Assembly: GCA_017302635.1 (NCBI GenBank)
Contig: JAFLCX010000002.1
Location: 1-64,000 of the forward strand
Length of the DNA: 64,000 nucleotides
Reading direction: 5' to 3'
Origin: Hyphomicrobiales bacterium
GTDB lineage: Bacteria > Pseudomonadota > Alphaproteobacteria > Rhizobiales > Beijerinckiaceae
Below the pieces are notes generated by a model. It was not told where the DNA came from, did no database searches, and saw only the letters and a program-made list of their open reading frames with translations. A program made the translations under genes and the position numbers. Positions 41,591 to 49,300 of this stretch are shown in pieces (position 1 is the first letter of the stretch; the number at the start of each line of letters is the position of its first letter).

Positions 41591-42964
41591 ATGATGCCGG
41601 AGAAATCGAGCAACTTTCTGCGTCATTTGCTGGGTCAGATGGCCGAGCAGGGGCGTGGGCTGATCGAGTGGGCAAGGCGTCCGGCGGCAACCCGGTCGCT
41701 GACCGAGACGCCTCTTGCCGAATTGGTGCGCCTGCTTCTTTCAACGCGTGGTGAGGCTTCAGGCGTGGTGATCGCGCGGGAGATCATGACACGCTATGCC
41801 GCCTTGCCGAAACCCGAACGGCTCGGGTTTCTCGCCGTTCTCGCGCGGGAATTTTCCGCCGATCCGGCTCGCATCCGCGAGGCTTATGAAGCCTATGAGC
41901 GTGAGCCGGGCGAGGACAATCTCTATCGCCTCGGGCAGGCGGTGGAGCCGGCGCGGCAGGATGCCCTGCGGCGGCTCAATCTCGCTCCGGGCAACACGCT
42001 CGGCCTCGTGCGGATGCGCGAGGATTTGCTGGAAGCCGATGTCAGGGACCCGGCTTTGCGCGGGCTCGACCGGGATTTCGTGCACCTCTTCGCGTCGTGG
42101 TTCAATCGAGGTTTTCTGATGGTGCGCCGCATCGACTGGTCGAGCCCGGCCCATATTCTCGAAAAAATCATCCGCTACGAGGCGGTGCATGAAATCCGCT
42201 CCTGGGAGGATCTGCGCCGCCGGATCGATCCGCCGGATCGGCGCTGCTACGCCTTTTTCCACCCCGCGCTCGTCGATGAGCCGCTGATTTTCGTCGAAGT
42301 CGCGCTGATGTCGGACATGCCGGCCGCGATCGAGCCGATTCTGGCCGAAAAGCGCGACCCCCTTTCGCCGGAAATGGCGACTTGCGCGGTTTTCTACTCG
42401 ATTTCGAACTGCCAGAAGGGGCTTTCGGCGATCTCTTTCGGCAATTTCCTGATCAAGCAGGTGGTCGAGGAATTGCGGCGTGATCTGCCGGGGCTCTCGC
42501 GTTTCGTGACATTGTCGCCGGTGCCGGGGTTCCGGGTTTTCGTCGAGCGCGAGCGGCAGGACCCGGCATCCATCTATCTCGATGCCGCTGATCGCGCCCT
42601 TCTCGCCGATTATGAGAGTGAAGGTGCCGATGCGCATGATCTTGCCGCTTTCAGCGCCATGACCGAACGCCTGCTGGCGCGCTACTTTCTCGAAGCGCGC
42701 ACGCCGAATGGCCGTGTGATTGATCCGGTTGCACGGTTTCATCTGGGCAATGGAGCGCGCCTCGAACGGCTCAACCCGCTGGCAGATTTCTCGCAAAAGG
42801 GCTGGCGGGACAGCTATGCAGCGATGGTCAACTACCTCTACGATCTCGACCAGATCGAGGAAAACCACGAGAAATACGCCATTCGCGGGCTTGTCGCGGC
42901 GAGTGCTTCGGTTCAGGAGGCGGCATTGCCCGCTCGTGGCCGAAGCAGGGCGCGGGCCTCCTGA
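41591..42964 (+). CDS. matA: malonyl-CoA decarboxylase
   Basis: 457 residues. Converts malonyl-CoA to acetyl-CoA and CO2. The N-terminal half is helical; the catalytic GNAT-fold half carries RRCYAFFHPALVDEPLIFVEVALM, the active-site Ser region AVFYSISNCQKGLSAISFGNFLIKQVV (named by segment) and the His region VARFHLGNGARLERLNPLAD. Length is as in Rhizobium MatA. The second ATG (41594) is as likely as the first. Starts the matA-matB operon, 21 bp before matB. Confidence 0.94.
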   Translation: MMPEKSSNFLRHLLGQMAEQGRGLIEWARRPAATRSLTETPLAELVRLLLSTRGEASGVVIAREIMTRYAALPKPERLGFLAVLAREFSADPARIREAYEAYEREPGEDNLYRLGQAVEPARQDALRRLNLAPGNTLGLVRMREDLLEADVRDPALRGLDRDFVHLFASWFNRGFLMVRRIDWSSPAHILEKIIRYEAVHEIRSWEDLRRRIDPPDRRCYAFFHPALVDEPLIFVEVALMSDMPAAIEPILAEKRDPLSPEMATCAVFYSISNCQKGLSAISFGNFLIKQVVEELRRDLPGLSRFVTLSPVPGFRVFVERERQDPASIYLDAADRALLADYESEGADAHDLAAFSAMTERLLARYFLEARTPNGRVIDPVARFHLGNGARLERLNPLADFSQKGWRDSYAAMVNYLYDLDQIEENHEKYAIRGLVAASASVQEAALPARGRSRARAS

Positions 42965-42984
42965 GACGTCAAGACGGATTGAAC

Positions 42985-44499
42985 ATGCCGAACGCGCTTT
43001 TCGACGAAATCACCAGCCGAAGCTCTCAGATGAGCCGGACCTTCCTCCGCGAGCCGGGCGGGCGGACCATCACTTATGCGGGCATGCAGGAGCATTCCGC
43101 CCGCTTCGCGCATGCGCTCCGGGTGGCGGGGGTGAAAGTGGGCGACCGCGTGGCGGTGCAGGTGGAGAAAAGCGCCGAGGCGCTGTTCGTCTATCTCGCC
43201 TGTGTGCGGGCCGGGGCAGTGTTTCTGCCGCTCAACACGGCCTATACGCCGGCTGAAATCAGCTATTTTCTCGGCGATGCCCAACCCTCGCTGTTCCTGT
43301 GCGATCCGGCGAAGGCCGCAGCTCTGAGGGTCGTCGCGGCCGAGGCCGGTGCCCGGCTCGAAACCCTGGGGGCGGATGGCAAGGGGAGTTTCGCGAGCCT
43401 TGGCCAGCAGCAACCCGCGGCTTTCGAAAATGCCGAGCGGGGGCCGGATGACCTCGCTGCGATCCTTTACACGAGCGGCACCACGGGGCGCTCGAAAGGC
43501 GCGATGCTGAGCCATGAGAACCTCGCCTCGAATGCACGCGCGCTGGTCGAGACCTGGCGTTTTTCGGCCGAAGATGTGCTGTTGCACGCCTTGCCGATTT
43601 TCCACACGCATGGGCTGTTCGTCGCCACCAATGTGGTCTTGTTCTCGAATGCCTCGATGATCTTCCTGCCGAAATTCGATCCCGCCCAGATGCTTGCGCT
43701 GATGGGCGAGGCGAGCGTGATGATGGGGGTCCCGACCTTCTATGTGAGGCTGGTGGATCATCCCGGCCTCACGCGAGCGGCGACAGCAAAGATGCGTCTC
43801 TTCATCTCGGGCTCGGCGCCCCTGCTGGCCGAGACGCACCGCGCCTTCGAGGGCAAGACCGGCCACGCCATTCTTGAGCGCTATGGCATGACCGAAACCA
43901 ACATGAACACGTCGAACCCCTATGAGGGAGACCGCATTGCCGGCACGGTGGGTTTCCCGCTGCCGGGCGTCGCGTTGCGCGTCACCGATCCCGAGACGGG
44001 CACGCCACTCCCCGCGGACGAGATCGGCATGATCGAGGTGAAGGGCGGCAATGTTTTCAAGGGCTACTGGAAGAACCCGGAAAAGACGGCGGCCGAGTTC
44101 CGGCCCGACGGGTTTTTCATCACGGGCGATCTCGGCAAGGTCGACCGTCGCGGCTATGTGCACATTCTCGGGCGCGGGAAGGATCTCATCATTACTGGCG
44201 GGTACAACGTTTACCCCAAAGAGATCGAGGGCGAGATCGATGCCCTTCCGGGTGTGAATGAAAGCGCGGTCATCGGCCTGCCGCACAAGGATTTCGGCGA
44301 GGGTGTAACGGCGGTGGTGGTGCCGGTGAAAGGCGCTGCGCTTTCCGAGAAGGACATTCTCGCCGCGATCGAGCAGAGGCTCGCGAAGTTCAAACAGCCC
44401 AAGCGCGTGATCGTGGTCGACGAATTGCCGCGCAACACCATGGGTAAGGTGCAGAAGAACGTGCTGCGGGAAACCTATCGCGATCTCTACCGCGCTTGA
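42985..44499 (+). CDS. matB: malonyl-CoA synthetase
   Basis: 504 residues. Activates malonate with ATP and CoA. ANL-family motifs: phosphate loop ILYTSGTTGRSKGAMLSHENL (about 150-170), LPIFHTHGLFVATN, LERYGMTETNMNTSNPYEGDRIAG, the hinge GDLGKVDRRGYVHILGRGKDLIITGGYNVYP (segment) and the catalytic Lys near the end in MGKVQKN. The HTHGLF and MTETNMN segments with GDRIAG are those of MatB rather than general acyl-CoA synthetases. A degenerate copy of its last 16 codons lies 75 bp downstream. Confidence 0.94.
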   Translation: MPNALFDEITSRSSQMSRTFLREPGGRTITYAGMQEHSARFAHALRVAGVKVGDRVAVQVEKSAEALFVYLACVRAGAVFLPLNTAYTPAEISYFLGDAQPSLFLCDPAKAAALRVVAAEAGARLETLGADGKGSFASLGQQQPAAFENAERGPDDLAAILYTSGTTGRSKGAMLSHENLASNARALVETWRFSAEDVLLHALPIFHTHGLFVATNVVLFSNASMIFLPKFDPAQMLALMGEASVMMGVPTFYVRLVDHPGLTRAATAKMRLFISGSAPLLAETHRAFEGKTGHAILERYGMTETNMNTSNPYEGDRIAGTVGFPLPGVALRVTDPETGTPLPADEIGMIEVKGGNVFKGYWKNPEKTAAEFRPDGFFITGDLGKVDRRGYVHILGRGKDLIITGGYNVYPKEIEGEIDALPGVNESAVIGLPHKDFGEGVTAVVVPVKGAALSEKDILAAIEQRLAKFKQPKRVIVVDELPRNTMGKVQKNVLRETYRDLYRA

Positions 44500-44515
44500 G
44501 AACGCGCAGCACTTT

Positions 44516-44562
44516 GGGGCAAGGTGCGGAAGAACGTGCTGCGCGACACCGATCGCGATCTC
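44516..44562 (+). repeat. duplicated 3' end of matB
   Basis: About 46 bp that copy 44441-44488 with seven or so changes and an exact offset of 75 bp. Translated it reads GKVRKNVLRDTDRDLQ against GKVQKNVLRETYRDLY in MatB. It lies in the gap before the next gene and encodes nothing on its own: either a local tandem duplication or the scar of a lost second synthetase gene. Confidence 0.75.
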
Positions 44563-44577
44563 CAAAAAGGCCTGATC

Positions 44578-45438
44578 ATGCGTCTTCCGCCCGTCTATCC
44601 TGCGCCTGCCGATGCTGCACAGCGCCGCGCGCGGCCGGCGGTGGTGTGCTATCCGGTCGAGACCCTGCCGCAGCCCGATATGGGTTGGCTGGAGCGGGCG
44701 CGCGAGACCATGGGCAAGATCGACGAGGTGATCGTGCCACCGCGCGAAGGGCGGAGCTTTTCAGTACCCGAGGCGCATTTTTTCCGGATCACCAGCGTGG
44801 AGGGGCCGCAGGTCGGAGACCTCAACCTTTGGAACGCCGAAGATCTTTCCGAGCGGTTTTTCTCCGGCAAGACCAGGGCGCTCCACGCCACGCATGTCAG
44901 CACCGGTATGCGCCTGTGGAGCAACCTGCCGCATCTCAGGCCGCTCGCGACCATCACGCGTGACACCCTCGATTGGTACGGGTTCGATGCGGATGGCGGT
45001 GGCGTGCATGATGTGATCGGCACGCGCTGCGACCCCTATACCCATCGCCTGCTATCAGGTGGCGAATATCACCATTGCTGCCATTCGAACCTGTCGCGTG
45101 CGCTTTCGCAGGCTACGGGCATGCCGGTGCGCGAGGCCGAGATGCATGTGCATGATGTGCTGAACGTCTTCATGTGCACCGGGTTCACGCGCGATACATC
45201 GCAGTATTTCATGAAGGCGAGCCCGGTGCGGCCGGGCGATTTCATCGAGTTTTTCGCCGAAATCGGCCTGCTCAGCGCCCTCTCAGCCTGCCCGGGAGGC
45301 GATTGCAGCGCCACCCATTCGAGCGACGCGGCGGCGTGCTATCCGCTGAAGGTGGAGATTTTCCGGCCCGCCAATGAATTTGTGAGCGGGTGGAAAGCGC
45401 CGACGCGCTCCGCCTACAGCCGCGCCCACGGCGCATAA
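44578..45438 (+). CDS. DUF1989 (urea carboxylase-associated) family protein
   Basis: 286 residues from the ATG at 44578 with AAAAAGG before it. DUF1989 features: VIVPPREGRSFSVPEAHFFRITSVEGPQVGDLNLWNA (segment, about 45-80), TRALHATHVSTGMRLWSNL, DPYTHRLLSGGEYHHCCHSNL, VLNVFMCTGFTRDTSQYFMKASPVRPGDFIEF and CPGGDCSATHSS. Members are found beside urea carboxylase and carboxylic-acid catabolic genes; reaction unknown in most. It is in line with matAB, so a role in the same pathway is possible. The prophage is inserted 11 bp after its stop codon. Confidence 0.8.
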   Translation: MRLPPVYPAPADAAQRRARPAVVCYPVETLPQPDMGWLERARETMGKIDEVIVPPREGRSFSVPEAHFFRITSVEGPQVGDLNLWNAEDLSERFFSGKTRALHATHVSTGMRLWSNLPHLRPLATITRDTLDWYGFDADGGGVHDVIGTRCDPYTHRLLSGGEYHHCCHSNLSRALSQATGMPVREAEMHVHDVLNVFMCTGFTRDTSQYFMKASPVRPGDFIEFFAEIGLLSALSACPGGDCSATHSSDAAACYPLKVEIFRPANEFVSGWKAPTRSAYSRAHGA

Positions 45439-45449
45439 GACGAAAAAAT

Positions 45450-45497
45450 TGTAGCGCGAAATTTCAAATGGCACAGCGCGACCAATCAAATGGCATC
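45450..45497. repeat. prophage terminus with two tandem 22-bp repeats
   Basis: TGTA at 45450 is followed by two direct repeats, 45454-45475 and 45476-45497, each beginning GCGCGA and containing TCAAATGGCA (45464 and 45486), 17 of the first 21 positions equal. Period is exactly 22. In Mu the right end likewise begins TGTA and carries the R1 and R2 transposase sites, tandem 22-bp units, immediately inside. The 5 bp outside, AAAAT (45445-45449), should be the target duplication. Confidence 0.75.
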
Positions 45498-45508
45498 ATT
45501 TCAAAAGT

Positions 45509-45829
45509 TTAAACCAGCTTAAAATCGCCCTTACCCTGCCAGCCGGGGCCGCGTGGTTTCGCTCGCGGGTCGAAGGGTCGGCCGCCGAAGCGCTGGATGA
45601 ACTGTGCGGCAGTCGCGGCCGAGGCGAAGCACCTCACCTCAAACCACGCATCCTGATGCATGATTGAGTATCCGCGAGGCGCGGCATCGTCGCCGGCCGC
45701 GACACAGAACGCATCGATCTCGATATTGCGGCTGTATTGGGCAGCGTGATCCGGCAGCTGCTGCAGCGCGATGTGGTGCGGCCATTGCCGGTTGATTTCG
45801 GCCTGGGAAAGCTCGCCCTTCCGGCGCAT
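45509..45829 (-). CDS. hypothetical protein, last prophage gene
   Basis: 106 residues from the ATG at 45829, which overlaps the SRAP stop by one base, so the two are translationally coupled. It begins MRRKGELSQAEINRQWPHHIALQ and ends PRGPGWQGKGDFKLV with no membrane segment or signal. I do not recognise a family. Being coupled to SRAP and located between it and the prophage terminus, it is probably an accessory (cargo) gene. Confidence 0.6.
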   Translation of the reverse strand: MRRKGELSQAEINRQWPHHIALQQLPDHAAQYSRNIEIDAFCVAAGDDAAPRGYSIMHQDAWFEVRCFASAATAAQFIQRFGGRPFDPRAKPRGPGWQGKGDFKLV

Positions 45830-46446
45830 CAGGCGATCATCCGGAGACCACGATCGGCCGGGAGCGGGCGCTGAAGCTGAAGAGCGATTTCGGCTGGCGC
45901 TTGCAGCCAAGTCTCCCATTCAGCCTCGGAGGTCAGAACGACCGGCATGGCTTTGGGATGAATCGGCTCGACACAGGCGTTCGGCGCGCAAGTCAGGAAG
46001 CTGAAGAGAAGGTGCTCACCTTCGATCGGGTCTTTCTTGGTGCCTCGCGTCCCGGTCCACGGCCGCCATATCCCCGCGAACGCGGCCATCGGCTCTTGCG
46101 CGCCCAGCGCGAACCACCGTTGGGTCTTTTTTGGCCGGGTATCCTCCCATTCCGAGAACGCGGTGAAGGGCACGAGGCAGCGCTGCTCCGGCTTCAGCCA
46201 CGGCCGCCAGAACGGCGAGGCGACATTGCGCACGTTGACCACGGGCGGACCGGCAACGTTCGGCGGCGATGGAAAGCCCCAGCGCATGAAATGGATCTCT
46301 CGCTGGCCATCGCGCTCGATGACGACAGGCGCTTCGCGGTCGGGATAGACATCAGCACCGGTGTTGCGCGCTGGGCCTGCCAGAGTGGCCTGAAAGACCG
46401 TCCGGATCATATCCGGGCCGTGCTGCGAGCGATAATGGGTGCACAT
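45829..46446 (-). CDS. SOS response-associated peptidase (SRAP/YedK/HMCES family)
   Basis: 205 residues from the ATG at 46446. Family members form a stable covalent link through Cys2 with abasic sites in single-stranded DNA and protect them. The catalytic Cys2 (MCTHYR), VVNVRNVASPFW (Asn/Arg), CLVPFTAFSEWEDT (Glu) and EPIHPKAMPVVL (His) are all present, so it looks active. It is in the late, right-end region of a transposable prophage, an unusual place for this gene. Confidence 0.9.
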   Translation of the reverse strand: MCTHYRSQHGPDMIRTVFQATLAGPARNTGADVYPDREAPVVIERDGQREIHFMRWGFPSPPNVAGPPVVNVRNVASPFWRPWLKPEQRCLVPFTAFSEWEDTRPKKTQRWFALGAQEPMAAFAGIWRPWTGTRGTKKDPIEGEHLLFSFLTCAPNACVEPIHPKAMPVVLTSEAEWETWLQAPAEIALQLQRPLPADRGLRMIA

Positions 46447-46466
46447 GCTTCGAACTCCGTGATCTG

Positions 46467-47237
46467 TCAAATCGCCGCCGCACGCATGCGGATCGATGGC
46501 GCGCTCGCGTTGGCAGTTAGCTCGGACCCCGCGAAGACCCACGGATCAGGAGGAGCATCAGCAAATGCGGCGGTGCGGCGGATGATACTCATGTAGTTGG
46601 CACCTCCAGAGCCGTTAACGCCGATATTCACAAGCGAGGCGACCGGAACAGCGCGAATGCCTGCTGTCGACGAGTGATGAAAACCCACCCAGTAAAGTCG
46701 GCCCTCATCGAATGTGATGTCCACCGATGAAAATTTATAGCCCGCTGTGCTGAGGTCGAGATCCTCGGAGCCGAAAGCCAGCGTGTCCGGCCAATTGTTC
46801 GCACCAGAGTCGTATATCAAGACTTTGCCAGCCGCACCCGCCACAGCGGTTGAGACAGACACTCCGATTTGATCAAATCGACAGGGCTGATTGACAAAAA
46901 ACGGCGCGATCTCGATGCGATTAGCAACGCCGGCCACAGTGGTGGCCGCCGAAGCCTGGAACGCATTGTCGTAAAAATTACCTACGACCCGCCCGCCCGC
47001 ACCCGGCCCCGCGATATTCGATATGCCGGTCAATCGTTCGTTGAGGTTGGCGCGACCTGCCCTCGCGGTGGAAATCTCATCAACCAGCGCCGTATCCTGC
47101 ACGAGATACGCGACTGGGCTCGGCCCGCTGGAGGTCACATACTGGCGCACGCGCGAGCCGTCGCGCACGTAATAGATGGCATCGGGGTCAAGCGGCGACG
47201 GCAGCGCCGAAAGAACCTTGTGAGCAGCAAAGGCCAT
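46467..47237 (-). CDS. phage fibre/minor tail-like protein
   Basis: 256 residues. N-terminus MAFAAHKVLSALPSPLDPDAIYYVRDGSRVRQYVTSS matches the start of the next gene (HKV-S-LP---DAIYYV-DGS----VT), a lead found in phage tail-fibre proteins. The rest is a beta-rich, Gly/Ala/Ser-rich region (FQASAATTVAGVANRIEIAP, VSVSTAVAGAAGKVLIYDSG, SSVDITFDEGRLYWVGFHHSS) resembling receptor-binding beta-sandwiches. Probably a host-recognition protein; no enzymatic motif. Confidence 0.6.
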   Translation of the reverse strand: MAFAAHKVLSALPSPLDPDAIYYVRDGSRVRQYVTSSGPSPVAYLVQDTALVDEISTARAGRANLNERLTGISNIAGPGAGGRVVGNFYDNAFQASAATTVAGVANRIEIAPFFVNQPCRFDQIGVSVSTAVAGAAGKVLIYDSGANNWPDTLAFGSEDLDLSTAGYKFSSVDITFDEGRLYWVGFHHSSTAGIRAVPVASLVNIGVNGSGGANYMSIIRRTAAFADAPPDPWVFAGSELTANASAPSIRMRAAAI

Positions 47238-47243
47238 GATCGG

Positions 47244-47822
47244 TCACCAGGCAGCCGTCGCCCAATCGAGCGAGCCCCCGCCGCCGATCGGCGAGCCATT
47301 GTAATAAGGCGCTCCACCGGATTCGCTGAACTTGTCGAGCACAGCCTTGTTGCCGTGCGTGTGCCGGTCTGTGACAGCGCCCTCGATCTGGGCCGGGCTG
47401 GAACTGGGCCTGCCAGAGATACTCGTCCACGCGAGGGTCAGGTCCATGCTCTCGAATTCGGTGAGCTTGGTCCAGCTCGATGCGCCGTCGTTGAATGCGT
47501 AAAGCGCCGCACCGGCTGCAACCGTTGCGTCTCCGGTCGCATCGGTCACCAGCACGACCGCGTTGCGGTTGAGCGAAGCAACGAGCGCATTGCGGGCCGT
47601 GATGTCTGCCACAATTTCGATCGCGTTGTGCGCCGCGAGCGCTGCCGCGATGCGTGCATCCGCCAGTGCATTGATGCGCGCTGCGGTGCCGACGCCTTTG
47701 GCCGCTCCCGCAGAGTCGGTGACAAAGAGATCAGCAAAGCTGCCGTCCTGCACGAAATAGAGCGCGTGCGCGGCGGGCGCCCCAGGAAGGCTCGAAACTT
47801 TATGGAAGGCTACGGCAGGCAT
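47244..47822 (-). CDS. phage fibre-like structural protein
   Basis: 192 residues. Lead FHKVSSLPGAPAAHALYFVQDGSFADLFVTDSAG is paralogous to that of the neighbouring 256-residue protein. The middle has an alpha-helical Ala-rich part (ARINALADARIAAALAAHNAIE), then the region FNDGASSWTKLTEF and SGRPSSSPAQIEGAVTDRHTHGNKAVLDKFSESGG, common in phage minor tail and fibre proteins. It ends with SLDWATAAW. 6 bp ahead of the 46467 gene. Confidence 0.6.
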   Translation of the reverse strand: MPAVAFHKVSSLPGAPAAHALYFVQDGSFADLFVTDSAGAAKGVGTAARINALADARIAAALAAHNAIEIVADITARNALVASLNRNAVVLVTDATGDATVAAGAALYAFNDGASSWTKLTEFESMDLTLAWTSISGRPSSSPAQIEGAVTDRHTHGNKAVLDKFSESGGAPYYNGSPIGGGGSLDWATAAW

Positions 47823-47825
47823 GTG

Positions 47826-48041
47826 TCACCACTCCTCGGTTGACCAGTTGGATGCTGTTTGTTGGCCGGATTGACCGGGTGGACCTTGTGGCCCGGGTGG
47901 GCCGGGTGGCCCGCTGTAGATGGCAGTCATGGTCGACCGCCCGGGCTCGACCGGCCGAACCGTCACCGGGTCTATGCTGAACACGCGGTCGATCCGGACG
48001 CTCGAGCGCAGCGGCAAAAGAGTAATCGTCTGCGCTGTCAT
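47826..48041 (-). CDS. small phage protein with collagen-like repeat
   Basis: 71 residues from the ATG at 48041, overlapping the preceding stop (TGATG). After a beta-like start (MTAQTITLLPLRSSVRIDRVF) there is a short collagen stretch GPPGPPGPQGPPG with four Gly-X-Y triplets, and it ends TASNWSTEEW. Collagen-like runs trimerise fibres, so this is probably a fibre stalk or adaptor, cotranscribed with the two fibre-like genes. Confidence 0.65.
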   Translation of the reverse strand: MTAQTITLLPLRSSVRIDRVFSIDPVTVRPVEPGRSTMTAIYSGPPGPPGPQGPPGQSGQQTASNWSTEEW

Positions 48042-48352
48042 CACGGCCTCGCGAGCGTCGAAGCGAACTGCACAAAGCCCTCCCACCCCAAATGCTGGGC
48101 TGGTGTCGTGTCAGTGCGCATGAAATCGAACCTGACAACGCTCTGCGGCATCGAAGCGCTGACGGTCGGGGAGAAATGAAACCGCAGGCGGTTTGGCTCT
48201 TCGAGCGTGATCGTCCCGTCCTCGCTGGTGAGCACACAGATGGGAGCGGCGTCGGCCGCGAGGGCGAAGACAGCCTTCAGCCGTGCGGTCGGCGGCAGCG
48301 TGAAGCCCTCCAGCAAGATGTCAAACGAACATTGGAATCCTCGGATCAGCAT
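48041..48352 (-). CDS. phage hypothetical protein
   Basis: 103 residues, start ATG 48352 overlapping the end of the Dam gene. Beta-strand rich (FDILLEGFTLPPTARLKAVFAL, ICVLTSEDGTITLEEPNRLRFHF, VVRFDFMRTDTTP). No signal or membrane segment. The content suits a small beta-sandwich of a tail or fibre complex; function unknown. Confidence 0.6.
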   Translation of the reverse strand: MLIRGFQCSFDILLEGFTLPPTARLKAVFALAADAAPICVLTSEDGTITLEEPNRLRFHFSPTVSASMPQSVVRFDFMRTDTTPAQHLGWEGFVQFASTLARP

Positions 48353-49170
48353 TGAGTGCTCCTGATGATCACTTCCCGCCCTGTGGTCGGCTTGCCCGAG
48401 CAGCTGTAGTTGAACTCCACCGCCTCGATCGACGCCCAGGCGAAGATCCTGCGCACTTCCGGATGGTCGTTGAGCGTAAGGATGAACCGGCCTTGAAGCC
48501 GGGTTAAACGCTCCGAGAGCTGCTCGAATTCAGAGCGCGAGAACGCCGCCTCGTAATAGTCCTCAACCCCGTAATAGGGCGGATCGATGAAGAACAGCGC
48601 ATAGGGCCTGTCCCACCGATCGATGAAAGCCTGCCACGTCAGGCACTCGATATAGACGCCGCCGAGCCGGGCATGCGCGGCTTCGAGCAGCGGCACGAGG
48701 CGCGTGAGATCAAACTTCGCAGGGTCAGTCGTGCTGATGCCCATCGTGCGGCCCGAGACCTTGCCGCCGAAGCTCATGCGCTGCAGGCAAAGGAACCGCG
48801 CTGCGCGCTGCAGATCCGTGAGCCGCTCGGCATCCATGCCGACCAGGCGCTCGAACTCGGCGCGGCTCGCCACCTGCCATTTCAGCATGTCGAGGAAGGC
48901 CTGGTAGTGGTTCTGCAGCACGCGGAAGAAGGTCGCGACATCGCGGTTGAGATCGTTCACGGCCTCGACCTTGGGGCGACGATCACGCCGGAAAAACACC
49001 CCGCCCATGCCCATGAACGGCTCTGCGTAGAGATCGTGCGGAATCGTGTTGATCATCGGCACCAACGTTTTCGCCAGCACCCGCTTGCCACCGATGTAAC
49101 CGGCGACCGGCGAAATGGGGCGGACAACTGAATATTCGACGCGTTCTGCGCCCGGTTCGGTCTTGTGCAT
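48346..49170 (-). CDS. D12-class DNA adenine methyltransferase (Dam family)
   Basis: 274 residues from the ATG at 49170. N6-adenine methyltransferase. Motif order of the D12 class is clear: GYIGGKRVLAKTLVPMI (SAM lead), AEPFMGMGGVFFRRDRRPKVEAVNDLN (FxGxG), a target-recognition region, and the catalytic ALFFIDPPYYGVEDYYEAAF (DPPY). Target sequence unknown. Orphan: no restriction partner beside it. Phage Dam enzymes usually protect phage DNA from host restriction; in Mu the adjacent position is held by the DNA-modifying gene mom. Confidence 0.92.
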   Translation of the reverse strand: MHKTEPGAERVEYSVVRPISPVAGYIGGKRVLAKTLVPMINTIPHDLYAEPFMGMGGVFFRRDRRPKVEAVNDLNRDVATFFRVLQNHYQAFLDMLKWQVASRAEFERLVGMDAERLTDLQRAARFLCLQRMSFGGKVSGRTMGISTTDPAKFDLTRLVPLLEAAHARLGGVYIECLTWQAFIDRWDRPYALFFIDPPYYGVEDYYEAAFSRSEFEQLSERLTRLQGRFILTLNDHPEVRRIFAWASIEAVEFNYSCSGKPTTGREVIIRSTQC

Positions 49171-49300
49171 CGTTCGAGACTCAGAAACGCCCCAGAACGG
49201 CCCTCGGGCCGGAATGGCGGCGATGTTGAGTGGTTTCGCATCGGTCGGGGTCCGTCTGCCAAGAAAGCCCCCGATGGCCTGCCCGCGAGGGCCTGCCCCG

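Noticed and set aside
45464..45495. Two TCAAATGGCA copies as a CRISPR-type repeat
   Set aside because: Only two copies with a 22-bp period and no spacers or cas genes; the arrangement and leading TGTA fit a transposable phage end.
48346..49170. Restriction-modification system around the Dam-type methylase
   Set aside because: No endonuclease or specificity gene is next to it; neighbours are phage tail and fibre genes, so it is treated as an orphan methylase.
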